The translations under genes and the position numbers were made by a program. DNA of 34,401 nucleotides. Source: CBDUMN01 sp965368335. Its GTDB lineage: Bacteria; Pseudomonadota; Alphaproteobacteria; Rhodospirillales; JAPHRK01. Positions 7,779 to 15,559 of this stretch are shown piece after piece; positions within the stretch are counted from its first letter, which is position 1, and the number at the start of each line of letters is the position of its first letter. The notes below the pieces were generated by a model. It made no database searches. It was given only the letters and a program-made list of their open reading frames with translations, and was not told the origin of the DNA. The stretch covers positions 1 through 34,401 of the forward strand of contig CBDUMN010000034.1 of NCBI GenBank assembly GCA_965368335.1, written 5' to 3'.

Positions 7779-8936
7779 ATGACCCGGCCGCAAAGATTTC
7801 TGACGCGGATGATTCTATTTCTGATCGCGGTCGGGGGCGTGGCGGTTCTGCTATTTCTTCCCCTGCGCGAGGCCTTTCTCGCCAATGCGCCGCTGAACGG
7901 GCTGATCATCGGCGTTTTGCTTCTCGGCATTATCTTCAACTTCCGGCAAGTCACCATGCTTTACCCGGAAGCGGCCTGGATTGAATCTTTCGACGCCAAC
8001 CGGCCAACCGTCTCTCAAACGCACGATCCACGGCTTCTTGCCCCCATGGCGACCATGTTGCGCGACAAACGGGGCGCATTGAAACTTTCCGCCCTGGCCA
8101 TGCGCTCACTGCTCGATGGCATCGCATCGCGCCTCGACGAATCTCGCGACATCTCCCGTTACACCATCGGCCTGCTGATTTTCCTCGGTCTCCTTGGCAC
8201 TTTTTGGGGGTTGCTCGAAACGGTTAGCTCAATCAGCGACGTGATCGGCGGACTGAGCGTGGCGGGCGGCGACATCAACGCCGTCTTTCAAAACCTCAAG
8301 GAAGGCCTTGAAGCTCCCCTCGACGGTATGGGAACGGCTTTCAGTTCATCTCTCTTCGGTCTGGCCGGTTCACTGGTTCTCGGCTTTCTCGACCTCCAGT
8401 CGGGGCAAGCGCAAAACCGTTTTTACAACGATCTCGAAGATTGGCTGTCGAACTTCACCAACCTACCGAGCGGCGGCATCGGCGGGGATGGCGAACAATC
8501 GGTTCCCGCCTACGTTCAGGCCCTCTTGGAACAAACGGCGGAAAGCCTGGAAAACCTGCAACGGACTCTGGCCCATGGCGAAGAGGCCCGTATTCAATCG
8601 GCCAGCCACACCATGGCCCTCACCGATAAACTGGCCGTACTGACCGATCAAATGAAGGCCGAACAAGGGCTGCTGATCAAACTTGCCGAAAACCAGGCGG
8701 AGCTGAAGCCTGTGTTGACCAAGCTGGCCAACCAGGGTGGCCAGAACGCGGGCGGGATGGATGACGCAACCAAATCCCATATCCGCAACATGGACGTCCA
8801 TATGGGCCGCCTCGTTGAAGAAGCGACCAAGGGGCGCGCCGATGCGGTGAGCCAAATCCGAAGCGAAATCAAGCTGCTCGCCCGCACCATCGCCGTACAG
8901 AACGGCGGTCAGCGATCCGGCCCCGGCAACGGGTAG
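7779..8936 (+). CDS. MotA/TolQ/ExbB-like proton channel subunit with cytoplasmic helical tail
   Basis: A 385-residue inner-membrane protein. Transmembrane helices are predicted near residues 11-31, 39-56, 129-150 and 185-205, the four-helix pattern of MotA/TolQ/ExbB channels. The hallmark third helix reads IGLLIFLGLLGTFWGLLETV, and the fourth contains GMGTAFSSSLFGLAGSLVLG. After the last helix comes a long mostly helical cytoplasmic tail (about 210-375) with Gln/Lys/Glu-rich repeats. The gene has a strong ribosome site and is followed 6 bases later by the MotB-like partner. Family knowledge predicts a pentamer that couples ion flow to rotation of a dimeric partner. It is not flagellar MotA by length or context, and its function is unassigned. 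Confidence 0.9.
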   Translation: MTRPQRFLTRMILFLIAVGGVAVLLFLPLREAFLANAPLNGLIIGVLLLGIIFNFRQVTMLYPEAAWIESFDANRPTVSQTHDPRLLAPMATMLRDKRGALKLSALAMRSLLDGIASRLDESRDISRYTIGLLIFLGLLGTFWGLLETVSSISDVIGGLSVAGGDINAVFQNLKEGLEAPLDGMGTAFSSSLFGLAGSLVLGFLDLQSGQAQNRFYNDLEDWLSNFTNLPSGGIGGDGEQSVPAYVQALLEQTAESLENLQRTLAHGEEARIQSASHTMALTDKLAVLTDQMKAEQGLLIKLAENQAELKPVLTKLANQGGQNAGGMDDATKSHIRNMDVHMGRLVEEATKGRADAVSQIRSEIKLLARTIAVQNGGQRSGPGNG

Positions 8937-8942
8937 AAAGCC

Positions 8943-10073
8943 ATGGCGTCCCTCTCCCGGCGCAACCGCCGAGAAACCAATATCTGGCCGGGCTTCGTCG
9001 ATGCCCTGGCGACCCTTCTTATGGTTCTCATTTTCGTTCTGCTGATTTTCGTCGTCTCGCAGTTCTTCCTCAATAATGCGCTTTCCGGACGCGATGAGGC
9101 TCTCGGACGGCTACAGAGTCAAGTGAGCGAGCTGGCCGATCTCCTGGCGCTTGAACGGGAAGCCAACAAGGAGCTGCGCATCGATGTCTCACAGCTTTCA
9201 GCACAGCTTCAAAGCGCCGTATCGCGGCGCGAAGACCTGACCTCGCAGATCACCCAATTGACCCGCGACAACAAGGCCGCCGAGAAGGAACTGACGGACA
9301 AGCTGGACGAAGTGAATAGTCTGACCGCCGACCTCAATGCCCTGGAAGCCCTGAAAGAAGAGCTGGAAGCCCGCATCGCCAAAATGGCGGGCAAGCTCGA
9401 TGAAACCGAAGGATCGCTGCTCAAGGAAAAAGAACTCTCGGAAAGCGCCCGCGCCCAGGTCGCTCTGCTCAACAAGCAACTAAACGAACTCCGCAAGCAG
9501 ATGGCGGCGCTAAACGCCACCCTCGAGGCCTCGGAGGAACTGGCGCGCAAACAAAAGGTGCAAATCGCCAACCTGGGAAGTCGGCTCAATGCCGCACTGG
9601 CCGGAAAAGTTCAGGAGCTGACCCGCTACCGCTCGGAATTTTTCGGTAAGCTGCGCGAAATTCTCGGTAAAACCAAAGGGGTCAAAATTGTCGGTGACCG
9701 CTTCGTTTTCCAGTCCGAAGTTCTGTTTGAAACCGGGTCGGCGGACCTTGGGGAAGAGGGCAAGAAGCAGTTGTCGGTCCTGGCGGAAACCCTCAAAACC
9801 ATTTCCAACAAAATCCCGCCCAAGGTCAATTGGATTCTCAGAGTCGATGGCCATACGGACAAAGTGCCGATCAAAAACCTGAAATTCCCATCCAACTGGG
9901 AGCTTTCTTCAGCCCGCGCCATCTCGGTGGTCCGCCAACTGATCGAGAGCGGCATTCCCTCCGAACGCCTTGCCGCAACTGGGTTTGGGCAGTTCCAACC
10001 ACTGGATACGGGAGAGACGCCCGACGCCTTGGCGAAAAATCGTCGTATCGAGCTCAAACTCACACAACGCTAA
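8943..10073 (+). CDS. MotB/OmpA-domain protein with long periplasmic coiled coil
   Basis: The 376-residue partner of the channel subunit. It has a short basic N-terminus, then one transmembrane helix (about residues 18-42) containing GFVDALATLLMVLIF, where Asp20 is in the position of the proton-carrying aspartate of MotB-type stators. Residues about 50-225 are a continuous coiled coil (many Leu heptads, Glu/Lys/Gln rich), much longer than the linker in MotB or ExbD. The C-terminal OmpA domain (about 245-376) is complete, with DGHTDKVP, NWELSSARA and NRRIELKL for peptidoglycan binding. The start is six bases after the channel gene stop. The coiled coil would hold the peptidoglycan anchor far above the membrane. 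Confidence 0.9.
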   Translation: MASLSRRNRRETNIWPGFVDALATLLMVLIFVLLIFVVSQFFLNNALSGRDEALGRLQSQVSELADLLALEREANKELRIDVSQLSAQLQSAVSRREDLTSQITQLTRDNKAAEKELTDKLDEVNSLTADLNALEALKEELEARIAKMAGKLDETEGSLLKEKELSESARAQVALLNKQLNELRKQMAALNATLEASEELARKQKVQIANLGSRLNAALAGKVQELTRYRSEFFGKLREILGKTKGVKIVGDRFVFQSEVLFETGSADLGEEGKKQLSVLAETLKTISNKIPPKVNWILRVDGHTDKVPIKNLKFPSNWELSSARAISVVRQLIESGIPSERLAATGFGQFQPLDTGETPDALAKNRRIELKLTQR

Positions 10074-10143
10074 TTATTTGAACATCGGGCGCGGCTTCCT
10101 TATAAACGCCCCACGCCGTTTTAGAATTATCCCAAGGCCTCGA

Positions 10144-11325
10144 ATGCTGATCCTCTTTCTTATCGTTCTTGTCGATCTCATCGGCTTTGGGATCATTATT
10201 CCCCTGCTGCCTTTTTATGCGGAATATTTCCAGGCCTCGCCGGACACGGTCGGCATCCTGATGGCGACCTATTCGCTGACCCAATTCATTGCCGCGCCGT
10301 TCTTGGGGCGTCTCAGCGACCGCTACGGTCGTCGGCCCATCCTGCTGTTCAGCTTAGGCGGCGCCAGTATTTCCTACGTGTTGATGGGGTTTGCCGACAG
10401 TCTACTTCTGCTTTTCCTGGCGCGCGCCTTCGGTGGGTTCATGGCCGGGAACATCGGCGCGGCCTTTGCTTACATCGCCGATATAACAACTCCGGAAAAT
10501 CGGGCCAAGGGGATGGGTGTCATCGGCGCAGCCTTCGGATTGGGCTTTATTGTCGGCCCAGCCATCGGCGGCATCTTGGCCGGTCCCGATGCGGCCAACG
10601 CCAACTATCAGCTTCCGGCCTTCGCAGCCGCCGGGTTAAGCGCGGTTTCGTTCCTTATGGCCGTGGTCATGCTCAAAGAATCCCTCTCCGAAGAGGTGCG
10701 CCGCCGCAATGCCGCAATGCCGAAAAAGAAACAGTGGACTCTCTTTGCCGAAGGGTTGACGCGCCCCGTTCTCGGATCGTTGATTTTAATAACCTTCCTC
10801 TCAACTTTCGTATTTGCCGGAATGGAAGCCACCTTCGCCATGTGGTCGGAACGGCAATACGGTTGGGGGCCGGAACAGAACGGCTATCTTTTCGCCTTTG
10901 TCGGCATCATCAGCGCCGTCATTCAAGGGGGTGCTATCGGTCGGCTGGCGAAACGATTCGGTGAGCGAAGTCTCGTCGTTCAAGGAGGTATCGCCCTGGC
11001 TATTGGGTTGGCTTTAATCCCCTTCTCCACCGAATTACCGATGCTCATCGCATCTATGATCTGCCTCGCCTTCGGTTTCTCTATCATCAACCCGTCTCTC
11101 AACAGCCTGATTTCGCAAAACGTCGGCGAAGACGAGCGTGGCGGCATGCTGGGCATGACCCGCTCGGCCTCAACCATGGCCCGTGTCCTCGGCCCCACCT
11201 GGGCCGGGTTGCTGTTTTCCCTATTCGGTAAAGATTGGCCCTATTTCGGCGGAGCGGCAGTCATGGTGATTGTCGTCTTGCTGGCAATCCAAATCAGCCG
11301 CCGCCATATCCGATCAGCCAATTAA
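10144..11325 (+). CDS. MFS transporter, TetA/TCR-like drug efflux family
   Basis: A 393-residue inner-membrane protein with about 12 hydrophobic helices. The major facilitator motif A appears between helices 2 and 3 as GRLSDRYGRRPILL near residue 55, and the first helix LIGFGIIIPLLPFYAEYF is typical of tetracycline-exporter-type DHA1 antiporters. Proton-driven export of a small molecule is expected, but the substrate is not predictable. The open frame extends back to 9970 inside the preceding gene. The ATG at 10144 begins directly with the first helix, so I chose that. The stop overlaps the convergent cyaY stop by 4 bases. Confidence 0.88.
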   Translation: MLILFLIVLVDLIGFGIIIPLLPFYAEYFQASPDTVGILMATYSLTQFIAAPFLGRLSDRYGRRPILLFSLGGASISYVLMGFADSLLLLFLARAFGGFMAGNIGAAFAYIADITTPENRAKGMGVIGAAFGLGFIVGPAIGGILAGPDAANANYQLPAFAAAGLSAVSFLMAVVMLKESLSEEVRRRNAAMPKKKQWTLFAEGLTRPVLGSLILITFLSTFVFAGMEATFAMWSERQYGWGPEQNGYLFAFVGIISAVIQGGAIGRLAKRFGERSLVVQGGIALAIGLALIPFSTELPMLIASMICLAFGFSIINPSLNSLISQNVGEDERGGMLGMTRSASTMARVLGPTWAGLLFSLFGKDWPYFGGAAVMVIVVLLAIQISRRHIRSAN

Positions 11326-11651
11326 AGGCTGACGGTTTCGCCCGTAGTCTTTTCCAACTCGCTCTTGAGGATGGATTTCAGCTCACCTTCTCCTTTGGTC
11401 GAAACCCATTCCCCGGCCGCGCCATCATAGTCGAAATGCGTGGCGCCACTGACCGGCGACGACATCCAGATTTGATAGCTGGCCCCGTGCTTATTGATGA
11501 TGTACTGCCCCCCATCATCCAGTTCAATGGTCAGGATACCTCCGTTCAGATCCACATCCAAATAGTCTCCCAGGCCCTCGTCGATAGCGTCCATCAAGTC
11601 TTCCAGGGTCTCCATCGCCACCTTTTCAAAGGCGCTGTCATCCAAGGCCAT
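11322..11651 (-). CDS. cyaY: Iron donor protein CyaY (frataxin homologue)
   Basis: A 109-residue frataxin-fold protein. The first helix is acidic (AMETLEDLMDAIDEGLGDYLDV), the iron-binding acidic ridge of the family. The sheet then reads GGILTIELDDGGQYIINKHG and SYQIWMSSPVSGATHFDY, with the conserved IWMSSP and W residues. CyaY binds iron and modulates IscS in Fe-S cluster assembly. I chose the ATG at 11651 because GGAGGG lies eight bases upstream; the open frame extends further to 11726 without support. It is convergent with the MFS gene and divergent from rpmE. Confidence 0.92.
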   Translation of the reverse strand: MALDDSAFEKVAMETLEDLMDAIDEGLGDYLDVDLNGGILTIELDDGGQYIINKHGASYQIWMSSPVSGATHFDYDGAAGEWVSTKGEGELKSILKSELEKTTGETVSL

Positions 11652-11731
11652 TATCAGCCCTCCATCCAATTGCATTGGGCCTGCATATAGCAATGAAATG
11701 CCTTTCGGGCAAAAAAAACACGGCACAAGGG

Positions 11732-11760
11732 TTGCGCCAACGCCAGGGCTAGTCTATACA
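11732..11760 (+). promoter_or_regulatory. Sigma-70 type promoter of rpmE
   Basis: TTGCGC (11732-11737) and TATACA (11755-11760) are separated by exactly 17 bases and stand 29 bases before the rpmE start, so the leader is short. The match to the housekeeping consensus is good at both hexamers. Confidence 0.6.
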
Positions 11761-11788
11761 ACGCGCCTTGGTTTCCGGAGCAGTTAAG

Positions 11789-12016
11789 ATGAAAAACGAT
11801 ATTCATCCAGATTATCATGAGATTAACGTCGTAATGACGGATGGCAGCACCTTCAAGACCCGGTCCACCTGGGGCAAGGAAGGCGACACCATGAAGTTGG
11901 ACATCGACTCTAAGTCGCATCCGGCTTGGACTGGCGTTCACCGCCTGCTTGACAGCGGCGGGCAGCTTGCCAAATTCAATAAGCGGTTCGGTGGATTCGG
12001 TCTCAAGACCGACTAA
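11789..12016 (+). CDS. rpmE: 50S ribosomal protein L31
   Basis: A 75-residue L31. It begins MKNDIHPDYHEINVVMTDGS and ends with the conserved LLDSGGQLAKFNKRFGGF. There is no cysteine anywhere in the protein, so this is the zinc-free (C-minus) form, which is usual in Alphaproteobacteria. The start at 11789 is supported by GGAG upstream; an in-frame GTG 21 bases earlier is not needed. It has its own promoter at 11732 and terminator at 12057, so it is monocistronic. L31 bridges the ribosomal subunits. Confidence 0.95.
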   Translation: MKNDIHPDYHEINVVMTDGSTFKTRSTWGKEGDTMKLDIDSKSHPAWTGVHRLLDSGGQLAKFNKRFGGFGLKTD

Positions 12017-12056
12017 CACGCCTAACCGTTTCCGCCTCCCGGCGGACGAGTTTTCA

Positions 12057-12088
12057 AAAGACGTCTCCAGCAATGGAGGCGTCTTTTT
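12057..12088 (+). terminator. Intrinsic terminator of rpmE
   Basis: AAAGACGTCTCCA (12057-12069) pairs with TGGAGGCGTCTTT (12074-12086) around a GCAA tetraloop, with one T-G wobble, and runs into T residues. Confidence 0.9.
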
Positions 12089-12208
12089 CGTTCCTGGTGA
12101 CTAGCGCTTTGTTCACTCAACGATTTTTAGCTTTTCTCTACCCATATGGGCCGTCTTCTCGTATCCTGACGGTTAGTAAGCAAAAAATTGCGCTCAGGGA
12201 ACGGCCGA

Positions 12209-14365
12209 ATGGCGATAAAAGCGCCACAAATCAACTATGAGGTCTATTACCTCCAGGACGGGCGGTGGAATTTGCAATCCCGCTTCGACCACACGGAAAA
12301 GCACCTTGCCGTCAAGGAAGGCAAGGAGCTGGCAAAGCTCGACCATTACGCCGCAATCAAAGTCATCAAAGAAAAGTATAACCGGGAAGACGGCACCAGT
12401 TCGGAGACGACCGTTTACCGGCATTCCAAGGGGCAAATCGAGTTGGCCGCACCTAAAAAAGGGCGCGGTGTCATTATTCCTGAAAAGAAAAAAAGCAACA
12501 AAGCCCGCGGCGTTGTTCTTCCCGGCGGAGGAAAGTCGGACCCTCTCGTCAATGGCAGCATAAAGGGAGCCGCTAAGACCGATCAGGAAATCTGGGAAGA
12601 AAGCAAAGGTTCAAGTATCGGGCTCGTGCCAAAAATCATATTAATTGTCCTATTGAGCGTTGTTCTGGCTGCGTTATTCACCGGTATCGGCTCTATGGCC
12701 TTGAGCAAATTCTCTCTCTTCGCCGGCATAATGAAGCAGGAAACCGCCGGTTCGGTTCTGTTTAGCTTATTTGTCGTCGGCTTCCTGGTTTCTTGCGTGG
12801 CGCTGTTCTATTCCTTCGTCTCCAAGGAAGACATGCGCCGGACAGTCGAAGAGGTTGAGGAGCATCCCCACAAAACCGTCGCCGAAGATCTTCCAGCGCC
12901 GGAAACGACACCAAGCGGCGTCCTTTCAGAAGACGAGAAAAAAGCTGCTGAAAGGTCAGATGAGGAAGAAAAGCCCGACGCCCCGCCCAGCGACCAAGTA
13001 GCCGTCAGCGCCACCTCAACCATGCAATCGGACACTGCCGGTCTTACGGGCACGGTATCGCTTAACAACTTCGAAACAGGAACGGCTGGCATGGCAGGGT
13101 CGGGAAGCATGGCTCAGTCGCTTAACCACCAACTGACCATGATGACCTTCTTAAGCCGCGGTGTCGCAAGGCTCAAAGAAGAAAACATCCCCTTAGAGAA
13201 ATTCAATAAGTTCGGCATCAGCCTGTTCATTGCCGGGGCGGCGGAGGCCTACAAAGAGCGCAACGACCTTTCCCACCTGAAATTCACCTCTCTGCTGCGT
13301 GACACCATCGCCACGCTGGGCACCAGCAAAGGAATGGCGGAGAGCTTCGCCGAGAAGTACGACACCTATCTGGTTGAAGACAGTCGTTACATGGAAATCT
13401 TCCGCTTGGGTCGGCAGGCGATGACCGCCCTTATCGACAAGCAGGAAATGCCAGGAGAAATTTTACTCGCCGCCATCCATCACTGGAACAAGCCGAAAGA
13501 CGGCAAAGGCGGGAAAGAACCGATTACCGTCGTCTTCACCGATATCGTGGGATCGACAGATATTACCCAAACCCTTGGCGATCAAGCCGCCCAGAACGTA
13601 GTACGGGCCCATAACGACATCGTCCGCGAGTGTCTGGCCGTCCATAACGGCAAAGAAATCAAGCATACCGGTGACGGGATTATGGCTTCGTTCGCTTCAG
13701 GGTCGGAAGCCATCCGCGCCACCATGGAGATGCAACAGAACATCCTCGATCAGATAGGCGACACGCCCGAGTTACCCTTGAAAGTCAGGATTGGCCTCAA
13801 TACGGGCGAGTTGATCATGGAGGAAAACGACCTCTTCGGCACAACGGTCCAATTGGCCGCCCGCATCTGCGACAAGGCCGACGCAGGCGAAATTTATTGT
13901 TCGGGCGCGACCAAAGCCATCTGCCTCAACTCTCCCGATCTTTTCTTCGACGAACAGGAGAAAGTGGAACTTAAGGGCTTCAAAGAGCCCATCCCCCTGT
14001 TCAAAGTGGTTTGGCATGAAGACGAACTGACCCAGTTAAAAACGGAAAGAGCCGAAAAAGAAGAGGCGGCCGCCAAGACGGAAAAACAAGAAGAAGAAAC
14101 GGCGGAAGCAACCAAAACGGAAGCCATATCCCCTGAAAAAAACCAGGAAATAGAGGCTGAACCGGAACCCGAAGAGGAGAAAGAGCTTGAAGCTTCCGAC
14201 GAATTGGAAGCCGACACCTCACAAGATAATGGCGATGAAGCCGCAGATCCCTCCCCAGAAGATAATGACGACGATTTGAGCGATGGCTCCGAAGAACTTT
14301 TTGACGATGAGCCGGAGTTCGAGCTGCCACCACTCAAAAAAGCGCCTTCCGATACGGACGGATAA
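12209..14365 (+). CDS. Membrane-bound class III adenylate/guanylate cyclase
   Basis: A 718-residue protein. Residues 1-70 form a small N-terminal domain (YEVYYLQDGRWNLQSRF). A Lys-rich linker follows, then two transmembrane helices near residues 140-170 and 180-205, an acidic Pro/Thr linker, a helical region, and a class III cyclase domain near 435-600. The cyclase has VVFTDIVGSTD with metal Asp445, IKHTGDG with Asp489, and FGTTVQLAARI, where Gln548 stands in the position usually occupied by the transition-state Asn. The last 120 residues are a very acidic Glu/Asp tail. The ATG at 12209 follows AGGGAA; a TTG at 12188 is an alternative. It probably makes cAMP, but nucleotide specificity and signal are unknown. 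It stands alone, with its own upstream region. Confidence 0.88.
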   Translation: MAIKAPQINYEVYYLQDGRWNLQSRFDHTEKHLAVKEGKELAKLDHYAAIKVIKEKYNREDGTSSETTVYRHSKGQIELAAPKKGRGVIIPEKKKSNKARGVVLPGGGKSDPLVNGSIKGAAKTDQEIWEESKGSSIGLVPKIILIVLLSVVLAALFTGIGSMALSKFSLFAGIMKQETAGSVLFSLFVVGFLVSCVALFYSFVSKEDMRRTVEEVEEHPHKTVAEDLPAPETTPSGVLSEDEKKAAERSDEEEKPDAPPSDQVAVSATSTMQSDTAGLTGTVSLNNFETGTAGMAGSGSMAQSLNHQLTMMTFLSRGVARLKEENIPLEKFNKFGISLFIAGAAEAYKERNDLSHLKFTSLLRDTIATLGTSKGMAESFAEKYDTYLVEDSRYMEIFRLGRQAMTALIDKQEMPGEILLAAIHHWNKPKDGKGGKEPITVVFTDIVGSTDITQTLGDQAAQNVVRAHNDIVRECLAVHNGKEIKHTGDGIMASFASGSEAIRATMEMQQNILDQIGDTPELPLKVRIGLNTGELIMEENDLFGTTVQLAARICDKADAGEIYCSGATKAICLNSPDLFFDEQEKVELKGFKEPIPLFKVVWHEDELTQLKTERAEKEEAAAKTEKQEEETAEATKTEAISPEKNQEIEAEPEPEEEKELEASDELEADTSQDNGDEAADPSPEDNDDDLSDGSEELFDDEPEFELPPLKKAPSDTDG

Positions 14366-14399
14366 TTTTTTTAATTCTCCCTCTTGCACAAAACTTCCT

Positions 14400-14527
14400 G
14401 CGAAATAAATGAAGTTCGGTAACGGGCCGCAACGCCTATTGAAGGGTTGCTCATTCCGTTGCCATCAACCGGGGTAGGCCAGATGGCGGCCCCATGAACC
14501 TTCCATGTTGCTCATAGGAGAATATGG
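14400..14527 (+). promoter_or_regulatory. ROSE-type RNA thermometer controlling the Hsp20 gene
   Basis: The leader before the Hsp20 start can fold into successive hairpins: GGGTTG with CAACC around 14446-14470, GGGG/GGCC with GGCCCC around 14471-14493, and a terminal hairpin at 14503-14527. In the terminal hairpin TTGCT (14508-14512) faces the Shine-Dalgarno AGGAG (14516-14520) with the single G-G mismatch diagnostic of ROSE elements, and CCAT (14503-14506) pairs with ATGG, the start codon itself. ROSE elements repress translation of small heat-shock genes at low temperature. A CTTG word at 14383-14386 could be part of an RpoH promoter, but no clear -10 was found. Confidence 0.75.
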
Positions 14528-14991
14528 CAATGCGCAATTATGATTTTTCCCCCCTATTCCGTTCGACCATCGGCTTCGACCGCATTCAACAACTGCTCGA
14601 TTCCGTCCCTTCACTGGATGAAACCGCTTCGTCCTACCCCCCATACAACATTGAAGCAACAGGGGAAAACACCTATCGCATTTCAATGGCCGTGGCAGGT
14701 TTCGCCGAAGAAGACCTCGACGTCGTAGCCAAGGAAAACACCCTGACCATTACCGGCAAGGCCGACCCTCAGGCCAAAGAAGCATCCTATCTGCATCGAG
14801 GAATCGCCGGCCGCTCTTTCGAACGCCGCTTCCAACTGGCCGATCATATTGAGGTTAAAGGCGCCCATCTCGCCAACGGTCTTTTGCATGTAGACCTGGA
14901 GCGCGAGATTCCCGAAGCCTTAAAGCCGCGCAGCATCCGCATCAAAACGGATTCCACCAAGGCGCTTGAAGGCAAGAAAAAGGCAGCCTAA
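14524..14991 (+). CDS. Small heat shock protein, Hsp20/IbpA family
   Basis: An ATP-independent holdase chaperone of 155 residues. The N-terminal segment RNYDFSPLFRSTIGFDRI matches the IbpA class, the alpha-crystallin domain spans about residues 38-135 (YRISMAVAGFAEEDLDVVAK, RSFERRFQLADHIEVKGAHL, and the GLLHVDLEREIPE strand), and a short C-terminal extension ends in lysines. Canonical IbpA proteins end the core with an IxI motif; SIRIK near the C-terminus fits. Translation is expected to be heat-induced through the thermometer immediately upstream. A strong terminator follows at 15019. Confidence 0.95.
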   Translation: MAMRNYDFSPLFRSTIGFDRIQQLLDSVPSLDETASSYPPYNIEATGENTYRISMAVAGFAEEDLDVVAKENTLTITGKADPQAKEASYLHRGIAGRSFERRFQLADHIEVKGAHLANGLLHVDLEREIPEALKPRSIRIKTDSTKALEGKKKAA

Positions 14992-15018
14992 CCCTTAAAG
15001 GCTAAGAGACAAAACAAA

Positions 15019-15056
15019 GGCGCGCCGGAAACCACCGGCGCGCCTCATTATTTTTT
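15019..15056 (+). terminator. Intrinsic terminator of the Hsp20 gene
   Basis: A perfect 10-base stem, GGCGCGCCGG (15019-15028) with CCGGCGCGCC (15035-15044) around a 6-base loop, is followed by a T-rich run at 15050-15056. Confidence 0.88.
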
Positions 15057-15075
15057 AAGCGGATAACAAAGCCTT

Positions 15076-15159
15076 CTAAAAAGCCAAAAGCGTTGCATAC
15101 CCCGCACTAAACAGGACCAAAAGAGCAAACAGGTCCAAAGCAAAACCTTGCGGTTTCAT
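15076..15159 (-). CDS. Possible 27-residue single-span membrane protein
   Basis: A short minus-strand ORF with ATG at 15159 and TAG at 15076. It has a good ribosome site (AAGGGA eight bases upstream). The product begins MKPQGFALDLFALLVLF, continues SAGYATLLAF, and is one hydrophobic helix with a single positive residue at the N-terminus, so it would sit in the membrane with the N-terminus inside. It resembles in style the tiny subunits of respiratory or transport complexes (for example CydX or KdpF) but I see no specific match. It stands alone between the Hsp20 terminator and the fliN upstream region. Confidence 0.4.
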   Translation of the reverse strand: MKPQGFALDLFALLVLFSAGYATLLAF

Positions 15160-15559
15160 GTCTCGGTTCCCTTATCATTTTTCAAGGGCCGGATCGTTTT
15201 AAGTTGAATCGCTTCACGATTCGACCCGAAGCGTGAATCCGCCCCAATTTAAATGTTTAGAGGGTGTTTCAGGACTTAGATTGAATTGTAAAATGGTTCA
15301 ATCTAATCCGATCACACTCTATCGTCCCAAATGTCCCATACAAGAGACAGAACAATTGGAAGCAAAACCCACGCCAAAACGCAAACCGACCTAATTCATT
15401 GTTTTTGCTTGATTTCAAGGCACTCCCAACAGGTAAAATATTCCTAGCTGTCTCATTTTCTTCACAAAAGGGAAAAAACTGCCGCCTTTCTCAGCTTCCC
15501 TTTAAAGTAAGGGTCCTTTAAGAGCTTGCCGCATACCATGGGCGTCTTAGGAGGATGAA
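15160..15559. other. AT-richer intergenic region upstream of fliN
   Basis: About 400 bases without a convincing gene. It includes the leader of the possible small membrane ORF at its left end, a 6-base inverted repeat GAATCG/CGATTC at 15206-15222, and the 10-base inverted repeat at 15276-15306. Towards the right lies TAAAAT near 15435 with no properly spaced -35. AGGAGG at 15549-15554 is the fliN ribosome site. Confidence 0.6.
15276..15306. repeat. Perfect 10-base inverted repeat
   Basis: TTAGATTGAA (15276-15285) and TTCAATCTAA (15297-15306) are exact complements around an 11-base spacer. There is no T-run on either side, so it is not a typical intrinsic terminator. A repressor operator or part of a small RNA is possible. 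It lies about 250 bases before fliN. Confidence 0.6.

Noticed and set aside
6705..10073. Zorya anti-phage system
   Set aside because: The MotA-like and OmpA-like pair resembles ZorA/ZorB, but no ZorC, ZorD helicase or ZorE nuclease is present, and the flanks are housekeeping genes (efp, suhB, MFS, cyaY).
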